From Pseudomonadota bacterium (lineage in GTDB: Bacteria > Pseudomonadota > Gammaproteobacteria > Xanthomonadales > Rhodanobacteraceae): a stretch of 64,000 nucleotides of DNA. Below the pieces are notes generated by a model. The model did no database searches. It was not told the DNA's origin and was given only the letters and a program-made list of their open reading frames with translations. This document shows, in pieces, positions 50,792 to 60,041 of the stretch. Both the position numbers and the translations under genes were made by a program. Position 1 is the stretch's first letter; each line of letters opens with the position of its first letter. Where the stretch lies: contig JAKQJM010000057.1 of the NCBI GenBank assembly GCA_029561145.1, positions 62,001 to 126,000 on the forward strand, written 5' to 3'.

Positions 50792-51277
50792 TCAGAACAG
50801 GTACGCGAAAGCAAAGATGCCGAGCATCGCGAAACACAACGCGACTCGTGCAAGCGTCCCGAAGATGAATCCAAGCCACGCACCGACTCCGACGATGGTC
50901 GATCGCTTGAGCGAACTTCCGGCGATCAACTCGCCGGCTACGGCGCCGACGAACGGGCCGAGAATCAGGCCGATGATGCCGAAGAACAGCCCGACGACGG
51001 TTCCTGCAGCGGCGCCAAACAAGGCCCAACCGCTCGCTCCCACGCGTTTCGCGCCAAGCAGGCTGGCAATGATGTCGACGATCACGGCGAGCGCCGTCAA
51101 CACGCCCAGCACGGTCAAGGTCGGCCAGCCGACATGGGCGAAATCTCCGGTCCATGCCGCCAGGATCATGCCTGCATAGACGATCGGCACGCCGGGCAAG
51201 GCCGGGAGAATCGTGCCGATCGTGCCGATCACGATCAGCACGGCGGCCAGCAGGTAGAGAAGGATCTCGGTGGTCAT
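50792..51277 (-). CDS. DUF456 domain membrane protein
   Basis: IGTIGTILPALPGVPIVYAGMILAAW; Gly-rich TM segments. Confidence 0.9.
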   Translation of the reverse strand: MTTEILLYLLAAVLIVIGTIGTILPALPGVPIVYAGMILAAWTGDFAHVGWPTLTVLGVLTALAVIVDIIASLLGAKRVGASGWALFGAAAGTVVGLFFGIIGLILGPFVGAVAGELIAGSSLKRSTIVGVGAWLGFIFGTLARVALCFAMLGIFAFAYLF

Positions 51278-51409
51278 GGGGAGTTGCCGCGCGCGGGGAC
51301 TGGAAGTCTAACGGGCACCGGCGCGTCGCGTGTCATCGTCGCCGAAGAATCGAGCCCTCGCGCTTGCATCTCTCAGCCTGCGTACCGCCTTTGAGCGTTC
51401 AGGAATTAG

Positions 51410-51425
51410 CGTGAACCCTGTCACA
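51410..51425. promoter_or_regulatory. Candidate CRP/Clp-type binding site
   Basis: CGTGA-ACCCTG-TCACA: one mismatch from TGTGA-N6-TCACA, in the 414-bp gap between divergent genes. Confidence 0.45.
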
Positions 51426-51691
51426 TTCTGACGGGGCTGAAGACGTCGGCGACCTGCTCGTCATCACGGAAGAACATTCCGTCAATCAAGCGGTAGCTCG
51501 GAAAACTTCTATTTTCCAATGAGTTGAGTGCAGCGTCCTTGAGAGATCCGTGCCCAGCGGGCATACGTCGGCGCAGGGTTGGCACAACTCGTGCTGAACA
51601 TCGAACAAGACCCGCTGCGGAAGGATCCGTGGCAGGCACACCGGGCGATCGCCGTTACGCGATCCCCGCACTTCTTTCGGGGGAATACCGA

Positions 51692-52012
51692 ATGTATTCA
51701 CGGCAATGCCGGCTGCGCCACGCAGTCGTGGTATCGGGCGTCTTCGCGTTGACGATCGTCAGCGCCGCTTCTGCAGGTGGCGGTTATGCGCTGCGCAGCG
51801 GCAGCGTCGTCAGTGCGGGAGACACGGTCTCGAACAACTGTTTCACGCTCGCCTCGACGGTCGGTGAGCCGGTCGCGGGAATCGCCTCGAGCGGCTCCAT
51901 CACGGTGACTTCCGGCTTCCAGGCCACGGTCGCCGCGCACGAACAAATCATCATTGCCGACAGAATCTTCCAGAACGGCTTCGACTCGCAACAGGGGACT
52001 TGCACACCATGA
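51692..52012 (+). CDS. Small secreted protein with IFQNGFDS C-terminal motif
   Basis: 106 aa, signal peptide ending [40 protein letters not shown]...TSGFQA; stop overlaps the next start (ATGA). Confidence 0.75.
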   Translation: MYSRQCRLRHAVVVSGVFALTIVSAASAGGGYALRSGSVVSAGDTVSNNCFTLASTVGEPVAGIASSGSITVTSGFQATVAAHEQIIIADRIFQNGFDSQQGTCTP

Positions 52013-54015
52013 AAACCAGAAATCTTGCTTTTGCGATCGCCGTCGCTTTCGGCACGTGTTCCGCGGCCATCGCCGCACCGGCAGCTCAGCAGCTCCCTGA
52101 TTTCGTCTATCAGGGAAAGATCGAGCAGAACGGTGTGCTCGTCGACGGCAATTACAACCTGAGTTTCTCACTCTGGGATTCGCCAACCGGCGGCATCCAG
52201 TACGGTGCGACGATCGGCGAATCGAACTATCCCGTTGTCGACGGCGTATTCAGCATCAATCTTGCGTTTCCGGGCGGTTTCACCGGCACGCAGATGTATC
52301 TCGAAGTCGGCGTCAACGGCACGACCTTGCCGCGTCAGCCGGTAGCGACCGTACCGGTCGCCCAGTACGCCCTGAATGGCGTTCCTGGTGTTCCGGGTCC
52401 GCAAGGTGCGACTGGTGCAACCGGGCCTGCGGGTTCGGCAGGCACGCAAGGCGCAACTGGCGCGACCGGTCCGGCCGGCGCACAGGGCAGCACCGGTGCA
52501 GCCGGCCCGACCGGGGCTCAAGGCAGCGCGGGTGCGACCGGTGCCCAGGGTGCCACCGGCGCCAACGGACAGAACGGAGCGACAGGCGCCCCGGGCGCGA
52601 TAGGGCCGACCGGTGCGAATGGACAGAACGGGGCAACGGGCGCGCAAGGTGCGATCGGCCCGACCGGTGCGAATGGCCAGGCCGGTGCGACAGGCGCCCA
52701 AGGTGCCACCGGCACCAACGGACAGAACGGAGCGACAGGCGCCCCGGGTGCGATGGGGCCGACCGGTGCGAATGGACAAAACGGAGCAACGGGCGCGCAG
52801 GGTGATAGCGGCCCAATCGGTCCGCAGGGACCGACTGGCGCAGCCGGACAGGATGGCGTGAACGGCCAGAACGGAGCAACGGGTGCGCAGGGTGAAGCTG
52901 GCCCGGCAGGTGCACAGGGTCCGACCGGCGCCGCGGGTACTCCCGGCGCACAGGGACCGACTGGCGCAGCCGGTCAGGACGGCGTGAACGGCCAGAACGG
53001 AGCCACGGGCGCGCAAGGTGATATCGGCCCGATGGGTCCGCAGGGACCGACTGGTGCAGCCGGACAGGACGGCGCGAACGGCCAGAATGGGGCAACGGGC
53101 GCGCAGGGTGATACCGGCCCGATCGGTCCGCAGGGCCCGACTGGCGCAGCCGGTCAGGACGGCGCGAACGGCCAGAACGGGGCAACGGGTGCGCAGGGTG
53201 ATATCGGCCCGATGGGTCCGCAGGGGCCGACTGGAGCGAATGGTCTGGACGGCACTGCGGGTGCTCCCGGCGCGCAGGGTCCGCAGGGTGTGATTGGCCC
53301 GCCCGGTTTGCCCGGCGCGACGGGTCAAAACGGTGCGAATGGAGCGACCGGTGCTCAGGGTCCGGTCGGTGCAACGGGCTCACAGGGTCCAATCGGTGCG
53401 ACCGGTACAACGGGTGCTCAGGGTCCGCAAGGTGCGACTGGCGCGACCGGGGCAACCGGTGTTGCAGGCGTGACCGGGTCGCAGGGTCCGATCGGCGCAA
53501 CGGGCGCAACCGGACTGCAGGGAAATGCCGGTCCGCAAGGGCCTGCAGGAGCGACGGGCGCGACCGGGGCAGCGGGCACCAATGGTACGAACGGAACAAA
53601 TGGTGCTGCTGGCGCGACCGGCCCGGCAGGCCCTGCGGGTCCGGCTGGAGGCCGGGTTGCATTCTTTGGCAGTTCCTACTTTTCCCAAAACGGTACGTTG
53701 TTCATCGGCATGGGCGAGTCCGACGCGGCGTTTGCAAAAGTGGCCATTCCGGTGCCGGTCAGCGGGACCATCGGTGGCCTGCAGGTTCGAACCAATGTTG
53801 TGCCCGGTGCTTCTCCCAACTCATACACCTTCACGGTGTACGTGAACGGCGCAGCGACGGCAGCAACGTGCGTGATCGGCACGGGCGCCACCAGTTGCAG
53901 CGACAGCGTTCACACCGTGGCAATTTCCATGGGAGATGCGGTGTCGTTGCAGCAAGTAGGATTCTCGACTCCCACCGCAGCGTCTGTAACCTGGTCGTAC
54001 TACATCAACATGTAG
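52009..54015 (+). CDS. Secreted collagen-like protein (Gly-X-Y repeats) with N- and C-terminal globular domains
   Basis: Signal peptide; N-domain [36 protein letters not shown] tract; C-domain [15 protein letters not shown]...SYYINM. Confidence 0.9.
   Translation: MKTRNLAFAIAVAFGTCSAAIAAPAAQQLPDFVYQGKIEQNGVLVDGNYNLSFSLWDSPTGGIQYGATIGESNYPVVDGVFSINLAFPGGFTGTQMYLEVGVNGTTLPRQPVATVPVAQYALNGVPGVPGPQGATGATGPAGSAGTQGATGATGPAGAQGSTGAAGPTGAQGSAGATGAQGATGANGQNGATGAPGAIGPTGANGQNGATGAQGAIGPTGANGQAGATGAQGATGTNGQNGATGAPGAMGPTGANGQNGATGAQGDSGPIGPQGPTGAAGQDGVNGQNGATGAQGEAGPAGAQGPTGAAGTPGAQGPTGAAGQDGVNGQNGATGAQGDIGPMGPQGPTGAAGQDGANGQNGATGAQGDTGPIGPQGPTGAAGQDGANGQNGATGAQGDIGPMGPQGPTGANGLDGTAGAPGAQGPQGVIGPPGLPGATGQNGANGATGAQGPVGATGSQGPIGATGTTGAQGPQGATGATGATGVAGVTGSQGPIGATGATGLQGNAGPQGPAGATGATGAAGTNGTNGTNGAAGATGPAGPAGPAGGRVAFFGSSYFSQNGTLFIGMGESDAAFAKVAIPVPVSGTIGGLQVRTNVVPGASPNSYTFTVYVNGAATAATCVIGTGATSCSDSVHTVAISMGDAVSLQQVGFSTPTAASVTWSYYINM
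52378..53649 (+). repeat. Collagen-like coding repeat with 54-nt and 90-nt higher-order units
   Basis: About 141 consecutive G-X-Y codon triplets; three adjacent 90-nt units start at 52972, 53062 and 53152. Confidence 0.92.
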
Positions 54016-54145
54016 TCGAATGAAACGCGCGCTGCGGCTGACGCGCTGAACCTGAAGTACGCATCGGCCTGGCTTTCGGATGAAGATCCAGCCGGGCCGA
54101 TGCATTTGCAAAGCAAGCGGGCGCGATTGCCTCGATAATGTCCGC

Positions 54146-54790
54146 ATGCAAACCGAATTGCTCAAATCCGACGCGCTCGGACGAATCGAGATTGTTGTCG
54201 AAGGCGAACAGCGCTGGATTCGTCGCGACACGCGGTGTGCGCGGTTCGGCATGCACTGGATAGCGCGAGCTGCGGCGGCGCGCGAAGCACGTGTGCTGAA
54301 GGCGTTGGCGGGATTGGAGGGTGTGCCCCGGCTGATCGCCTGGGGCGATGGCGTGCTTGATCGCAGTTTCCTGGATGGAGCGCCGATGCAGCAGGCGCGA
54401 CCGACCGATCCAACTTTTTATCGTCAGGCCCATGCCCTGCTCAAGCAGGTGCGATTGCGTGGAGTCGTGCACAACGACCTGGCCAAGGAACCGAACTGGT
54501 TGCAGCGCGAGGATGGCGATCCTGCCCTGGTCGATTTCCAGTTGGCCTGGGTCAGCCGGAATCGCGGGTCGCTGTTCCGCCTGCTCGCTCGCGAGGATCT
54601 TCGACACCTGCTCAAGCACAAGCGAACCTACTGTCCGCAGGCCATGACGCCGATCGAGCTCCGCGTAGTCGGGCGCAGGTCCTGGATCTCGAGAATCTGG
54701 GCGGCGACGGGGAAACGGCTGTACAAGCTGGTCGCGCGAAAGGTGTTTGGCTACTGGGACAATGAAGGCCAGGGTCGAGTGCGTCGCTGA
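54146..54790 (+). CDS. Small RIO/Ser-Thr kinase-like phosphotransferase
   Basis: GVVHNDLAKEPNWL catalytic-loop-like motif and ALVDFQLAW (DFG position); conserved compact kinase-like protein. Confidence 0.75.
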   Translation: MQTELLKSDALGRIEIVVEGEQRWIRRDTRCARFGMHWIARAAAAREARVLKALAGLEGVPRLIAWGDGVLDRSFLDGAPMQQARPTDPTFYRQAHALLKQVRLRGVVHNDLAKEPNWLQREDGDPALVDFQLAWVSRNRGSLFRLLAREDLRHLLKHKRTYCPQAMTPIELRVVGRRSWISRIWAATGKRLYKLVARKVFGYWDNEGQGRVRR

Positions 54791-54816
54791 CCGCCGACGC
54801 ACTCGAACCGCAGGAC

Positions 54817-55476
54817 TCAGGCATTCCCGATACTGAACTTCACCGGCACGAGTCCGCGTGCCTCGATGGTCACGCCATTCACCTGCACGGGTCTGAAGCG
54901 CCAACGCAGCACAGCCTCGCGTGCGGCACGATCGAGTGGGCGGAAGCCGCTGCTGCGGGCGATGTCGATGTCCTTCGGCAAACCATCGCGTCCGACCAGC
55001 ACGCGCAGGACGACCGTGCCTTGCTCGCCACGACGCCTGGCATCCATCGGATAACGCGGCTCGATGACGGTTTCGTAGGCGAGGGTGAGGTTGGACGCCG
55101 CGGCAGGCGTGAAGTCGTTGATTGTCGTGGGCATGGCCGGTCCCGCAACATCGTTGTCCGGCGCAGTGATCGGCACGGCCATCGCGCTGTCCCCGATCGC
55201 GATCGGTCGCGGGCTCGGCAAGACCTGCTGCCGTCGCGGCATTGGCAACGGCTGCGGTTCCGGCGGGACCTCAGCCAGGGGCAACTCGGGCGGCTGCTCG
55301 AGGATTCGCGTTGCAATGACCACGGGCTCGGGCTTCCAGGCCGGAATCGCCAGAGGCAACGCGAGCAGCACGATGGCAGCGACATGCAGGCCAAGGCTGC
55401 CACTCAGGCCGCTGATGCGCAGCCAGTTCCAGTCCGATTCGAAGATGCGAGGCGCTGCATGGGTGGTCATGGTCAT
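54817..55476 (-). CDS. TonB family energy transducer
   Basis: N-terminal TM, Pro-rich linker, C-terminal EPRYPMDARRRGEQGTVVLRVLVGRDGLPKDIDIARSSGFRPLDRAAREAVLRWRFRPV. Confidence 0.92.
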   Translation of the reverse strand: MTMTTHAAPRIFESDWNWLRISGLSGSLGLHVAAIVLLALPLAIPAWKPEPVVIATRILEQPPELPLAEVPPEPQPLPMPRRQQVLPSPRPIAIGDSAMAVPITAPDNDVAGPAMPTTINDFTPAAASNLTLAYETVIEPRYPMDARRRGEQGTVVLRVLVGRDGLPKDIDIARSSGFRPLDRAAREAVLRWRFRPVQVNGVTIEARGLVPVKFSIGNA

Positions 55477-55547
55477 CCCCTTCGTGATGGGTCGGCGAAG
55501 GGTTGCAACGCTGCCGGACGGATTCCGGGGTCAATCGTTGCGGCGGC

Positions 55548-55832
55548 TCATCCGGGCTGTTCGACGTCGCCGATCAGGTAGGGAATCTTGCGCGCCTTCG
55601 GCAGGCGCTTGATCGCGGCCTCGGCGCACGAGGCGCTGGATCGGTCCGGGTAGGCCTTGCTGCCGACCAGGCGCCGGGGCGGATTCGCGCGTGTGTAGCG
55701 TGCGCCGCTTCCTTCGACATGTGCCGCATAGCGCGCAGCGAGGTCGTTCGTGATGCCTGCATAGAGCGCCCCGTTCCTGCACTCGATCAGGTACAGGCAC
55801 CACGATTTCTGCGTTTTGGTTCCTGTCGCCAC
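55548..55832 (-). CDS. GIY-YIG nuclease superfamily protein (UPF0213/YhbQ-like)
   Basis: [54 protein letters not shown] start 1 nt after the permease stop. Confidence 0.88.
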   Translation of the reverse strand: MATGTKTQKSWCLYLIECRNGALYAGITNDLAARYAAHVEGSGARYTRANPPRRLVGSKAYPDRSSASCAEAAIKRLPKARKIPYLIGDVEQPG

Positions 55833-55833
55833 G

Positions 55834-56931
55834 TCAGTCGAGGCTCTTGCGGAAGCGACGCACGGCGATCGCAAGCATGACCATGACGAAGACGATCAAC
55901 GTAACCAGTTCGATCCACAGTTCGCCCAGGCCGGCACCGCGCAGCATCACGGCGCGGATCAGGCGCAGGAAATGGGTCAACGGGAAGATCTCGGCGATCC
56001 ATTGCGCGAAACGCGGCATGCCGTCATACGGGAACATGAAACCGGACAGCAGGATCTGCGGCAGGAACAGGAAGAATGCCATCTGCATGGCCTGGAACTG
56101 CGTCTTCGCCAGGGTGGAGATGAAGATGCCGAGTGACAGCGTCGCGGCGATATAGACCAGTGCCGCCAGATAGACATCCACAAGCGATCCGCGCACGGGC
56201 ACATCGAACACGAGCAGGCCGAGGATCAGGATCAGGGTGACCTGGATCAGGCCGATGCCGACATAGGGCAGGACCTTGCCGAGGGTCAGTTCGAGCGGCG
56301 ACAACGGTGTGGCGATCAGCATCTCCATGTTGCCGCGCTCTCGCTCGCGGACGATGGCCATGCCGGTGAAGATCGTCATGGTCATCGTCAGGATCACACC
56401 GATGAGGCCAGGCACCGTGTTGATCTGGGCGCGGCGTTCCGGGTTATAGAAATTTACAATTTCGACAGGTCGTACCGCCGCGATCCCCGGACGGTACTGC
56501 AGCGATGACAGCGGGAAGCTGGCCAGCTGGCGTGCGGCCGCCTGCACCGATTGATCCGAACCATTGACCATGACCTGCCAGGCGGCTTCGGTGCCACGCT
56601 CGAGGCGCGCCTCGAAATCGCGTGGAATGACGACGGCGGCGCCAATGTCGCCACTGCGAAGCAGGTTGTCGATCTGTTGCGGCGACGAAACATGCTGGCG
56701 GAAATCGAGGACCTGCGAGGAGGCGAGCTCGGCAACCAGTTCGCGCGAACGCCAGGTATTCGATTCGTCGAGCACGGCGGCCGGCAGGTGGCGGATATCG
56801 AGATTGATCGCGAAGCCGAACAGCAGGAGCTGCAAGGTCGGTATGCCAATGATCATGCCGAAGGTCAGCTTGTCGCGCGAGAGCTGGCGGAGCTCCTTGC
56901 GGAAAACGGCGAACAGACGCCCGGCACTCAT
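55834..56931 (-). CDS. ABC-2 type multidrug exporter permease (YbhS/YbhR/YhhJ-like)
   Basis: [48 protein letters not shown]; six-TM ABC-2 pattern. Confidence 0.92.
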   Translation of the reverse strand: MSAGRLFAVFRKELRQLSRDKLTFGMIIGIPTLQLLLFGFAINLDIRHLPAAVLDESNTWRSRELVAELASSQVLDFRQHVSSPQQIDNLLRSGDIGAAVVIPRDFEARLERGTEAAWQVMVNGSDQSVQAAARQLASFPLSSLQYRPGIAAVRPVEIVNFYNPERRAQINTVPGLIGVILTMTMTIFTGMAIVRERERGNMEMLIATPLSPLELTLGKVLPYVGIGLIQVTLILILGLLVFDVPVRGSLVDVYLAALVYIAATLSLGIFISTLAKTQFQAMQMAFFLFLPQILLSGFMFPYDGMPRFAQWIAEIFPLTHFLRLIRAVMLRGAGLGELWIELVTLIVFVMVMLAIAVRRFRKSLD

Positions 56932-57899
56932 TGTCCGTCCTCCTTCCTTCCGCGCGTGACTGCGACGAAGACATCCTCGAGGTTCGGCTCCGTCGGTTCG
57001 ACATCGGCCGTCACGCCGACGTTTTTCAGCGCATCACGCAACCACGCGACGCCGTCGTCCTTGCGATCGGTCAATACGCGCAGGCTTGCGCCGATCTGGG
57101 CCACGCCAAGCACATGGGGTTCCGCGGCCAACGCTTCCTGCAGTCGCCTCGGCTGGTCGCTGTCGACGCGCAGGGTCATGCCAGGCAGGTCGGCCATGAG
57201 CTCGGTGGGCGAACCATCTGCCACGAGTCGACCGCGATCGAGGATGGCCAGGCGATGGCAGCGCTCGGCTTCGTCCATGTAGTGGGTCGAGACGAGCAGG
57301 GTCGTGCCGGCATCGGCGAGCTTGAACAGCGACTCCCAGAAATCGCGCCGCGATTGCGGATCGACCGCGCTGGTCGGTTCGTCGAGCAGGAGCAGTTCCG
57401 GTTTGTGCATGACCGCGCCGGCGAGGGCAAGGCGCTGCTTCTGACCTCCGGAAAGCGTGCCGGCCAGTTGCCTGCGCAACTCACCCAGATGGTATTGCTC
57501 GAACAGTTCGGCGATGCGTGCCGTCGCGTTCCGGCCCACCAGTCCGTAGACGGCAGCGAGAAATTCGAGATTCTCGGCGACGCTCAAATCCTCGTAGAGC
57601 GAGAACTTCTGCGTCATGTAGCCGATGCGGCGCTTGACCGCTTCGGCGTCCACGGGCAGTTGGTGGCCGAGTACACGCACGGACCCTTCGCTGGCGGTGA
57701 GCAGGCCGCAGAGCATGCGGATCGTCGTCGACTTGCCACAGCCGTTCGGGCCGAGGAATCCGTAGACCTCGGCACGTCGCACGCGCAGGTCGAGATGGTC
57801 GACCGCGGTGACATTGCCGAAGCGCCTGGTCAATCCGAGCGCGACGATCACCGCCTCGCTGGAATCGCGTGTCGATGCTCGCATGTCGTTGGCGCCCAT
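56928..57899 (-). CDS. ABC transporter ATP-binding protein (YbhF-like, single NBD)
   Basis: YGFLGPNGCGKSTTIRMLCGLL; LSGGQKQRLALAGAVMHKPELLLLDEPTSAVDP. Confidence 0.94.
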   Translation of the reverse strand: MGANDMRASTRDSSEAVIVALGLTRRFGNVTAVDHLDLRVRRAEVYGFLGPNGCGKSTTIRMLCGLLTASEGSVRVLGHQLPVDAEAVKRRIGYMTQKFSLYEDLSVAENLEFLAAVYGLVGRNATARIAELFEQYHLGELRRQLAGTLSGGQKQRLALAGAVMHKPELLLLDEPTSAVDPQSRRDFWESLFKLADAGTTLLVSTHYMDEAERCHRLAILDRGRLVADGSPTELMADLPGMTLRVDSDQPRRLQEALAAEPHVLGVAQIGASLRVLTDRKDDGVAWLRDALKNVGVTADVEPTEPNLEDVFVAVTRGRKEDGQ

Positions 57900-57902
57900 G
57901 GA

Positions 57903-58874
57903 TCAGCGCGCGCCTGCCTTGGCATCCTGGCTACACGTCGCCTGTGCCGGGATGCCGGCGGCCAGCGTGACGTCTTCCTGCTTGTCGAGGACCAACTCCG
58001 CGCGATAGGCAAGCCGACTGGCATCGTTGCCGGTCAAGGCGAAGTACGGCGTGAATGCCGGATCCGAGCGGATGCTGCGCACGCGTGCGGCGAATGACCT
58101 GTCGATTCCGGTCACCCTGACCGTGCACGCCGTACCTTGCCGGACATGGTTGCGCTGGCTTGCGGGCACATAGACGCGCGCATAGGTCGGCCCGGCGAGC
58201 AGGCTGACGACTACCGCGCCACCCGCCGGCTGATCGCCCAGCTTGAACGGCAGGGCATCGATGTGGCCATCGCGTGGTGCGACGACATCGTAGCGCGCGC
58301 GATCGAGTTCGAGCTGGCTGACTGCGGCGCGCGCGCTGGCGACGCCCGCTTCAGCTTGCTCGATATCTTCGATGCGGGTTCCATTCAGGCGTTCGGCGAG
58401 TCGGGCGCGCGCGGCGTCGCGTTGCGACGATGCATTGCGCAGCGCGGTTTCAGCCTGGTCGAGATCCGCTTGCGCAATCAGGCCGCGCTTGCGGATCGCG
58501 GCAAGGCGTTCGCGCTCGCGGCGTGCATTCTCGGCGCTCGCTATTGCGCCATTCAACTCGGCGCGCGCGGCATCGATCTCCTCGAGACGGGTTCCGTTGC
58601 GCAGCTCGGCGAGTACCGATTCGGCCCTGCGAACCTCGGCGCGCGCCTGCTCGATACGCGAATCGCTGCGCCGGGGATCGAGTGACAGGATCGGATCGCC
58701 GGCATGCACTTCATCGCCTTCTGCGACATCGATGCGCATGATGCGCTCCGATGCTTGCGCGGTCACCGTGACACGTTCCCGTTCGAGTGTGCCGAGCAGC
58801 AACGATTCATCGGGGGATCTGCAGCCGCCGAGCAGCGACGAAAGCGCCAGGCCAAACACGAAGAAGCGATTCAT
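57903..58874 (-). CDS. HlyD family periplasmic adaptor lipoprotein (YbhG-like)
   Basis: Lipobox-like LGGC; coiled-coil hairpin and barrel-sandwich motifs (IMRIDVAEGDEVHAGDPILSLDPRRSD). Confidence 0.92.
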   Translation of the reverse strand: MNRFFVFGLALSSLLGGCRSPDESLLLGTLERERVTVTAQASERIMRIDVAEGDEVHAGDPILSLDPRRSDSRIEQARAEVRRAESVLAELRNGTRLEEIDAARAELNGAIASAENARRERERLAAIRKRGLIAQADLDQAETALRNASSQRDAARARLAERLNGTRIEDIEQAEAGVASARAAVSQLELDRARYDVVAPRDGHIDALPFKLGDQPAGGAVVVSLLAGPTYARVYVPASQRNHVRQGTACTVRVTGIDRSFAARVRSIRSDPAFTPYFALTGNDASRLAYRAELVLDKQEDVTLAAGIPAQATCSQDAKAGAR

Positions 58875-59524
58875 CTGGGTATCTCCAGGCCTCGATCGAG
58901 CAGCGCCAGTGCGTGACTCGCGATCGTGTCGGCGGATACCTGGCTCGCGCCGAGACGTGCGCGCCAGATCGATTGCGAGGCAAACGGGAACAAGGTCAGC
59001 GAGACCAAGGTCACCACGAGCAGGTTGGGATCGAGATCGCGATTCAGCGCGCCCGTGCGTTGCGCGGCGGCGAACCGGTCGCGCAGTGGAATGATCAGCG
59101 CGAGGCCCATGCCGTCGATGACGCGTTCACGCAGCATGCCGCCTTCGCTGAGGACTTCGCGTACCCAGAGCGGCGGAAACCACGGGCGGCTGGCCACGGC
59201 CTTGATTATCGAACGCACGAAACACTCGACCAGCTCGCGCAGGTCTTCCCGGGCGGTCGCCATTTGCTGGGCGACCTCGGCAACGGCCGGACGCAGGCGT
59301 TCCTCGACCAGGGCATCGAGCAGGCTTTCCCGATTGCCGAAGTAGTAGTGCATCAGCGCGGGGGTGATGCGCGCCCGACGCGCAATGGCCGACATCGACG
59401 TGGCGGAAACGCCGTGCCGACCGAACAGGTCGGTGGCGATATCGAGTATCCGCGTGCGCCGATCAGGGCCAGCGGGACGCTTGGCTGGTCGCCCGGGTTT
59501 TCTCTGCAACGGGATCCTGGACAT
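58871..59524 (-). CDS. TetR family regulator (CecR/YbiH-like context)
   Basis: RTRILDIATDLFGRHGVSATSMSAIARRARITPALMHYYFGNRESLLDAL HTH. Confidence 0.93.
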   Translation of the reverse strand: MSRIPLQRKPGRPAKRPAGPDRRTRILDIATDLFGRHGVSATSMSAIARRARITPALMHYYFGNRESLLDALVEERLRPAVAEVAQQMATAREDLRELVECFVRSIIKAVASRPWFPPLWVREVLSEGGMLRERVIDGMGLALIIPLRDRFAAAQRTGALNRDLDPNLLVVTLVSLTLFPFASQSIWRARLGASQVSADTIASHALALLDRGLEIPR

Positions 59525-59536
59525 CGTCCGATATTA

Positions 59537-59556
59537 AATTGAACATCAATTCAATT
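59537..59556. promoter_or_regulatory. Candidate TetR operator
   Basis: Perfect inverted repeat AATTGAA-catcaa-TTCAATT, 12 bp upstream of the tetR start codon. Confidence 0.6.
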
Positions 59557-60041
59557 CAAGGGCAGGAAACGCAGACGCCTGATAGCTGCTCAAGGCGCGT
59601 ATCGAGGACAGGGCCTGCCCGCAACGAAGTCCGGGGCTGCCCTCCTGATTGAAGAGCGGATCGACCTGCTGCACCGGCGTTCGTGCCCTCCGCGACCACG
59701 CGCAACTGCAAGGATCAGGCGGGCAAATGCAGGTCGGGACGAACGAACCACGCGCGCACGATTCGTCGAAAAATGCGCATCGTTGAATCATCGAATTTGT
59801 CCGGAATCATTTCATTGCCGGCATCGCCCGGGTATCCGAACGATCTTGAGGCAATGGTTGCTGACGCAACCAATTAAGTCGCCAGACTCCAAACATCGCT
59901 TGACCCGGCGCAATGCCGATGAAACGATCGCGATGGGGGTCGATTGGAACGCCAGGCGAATGATTTCCTGCATCGCAGGATTCGACATTCGATGTTGCGT
60001 CCCAGACCGAGGGCCGGAATCAAGATCGTGGGAGATTACCG

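Noticed and set aside
51430-51691. Possible c-di-GMP (GEMM) riboswitch before the secreted pair
   Set aside because: Looked for the conserved GEMM core (GCACAGGGCAAACC ... GGACGCAAAGCC) and did not find it.
52378-53649. Possible CRISPR-like periodic repeat
   Set aside because: Periods are multiples of 9 nt, in frame, with no unique spacers and no cas genes; it is a coding collagen repeat.
52168-53662. Long minus-strand ORFs (386 and 449 aa) with repetitive Arg/Ser/Thr sequence
   Set aside because: They mirror the collagen-like Gly-X-Y repeat on the plus strand; the periodicity is inherited from the repeat, not evidence of a gene.
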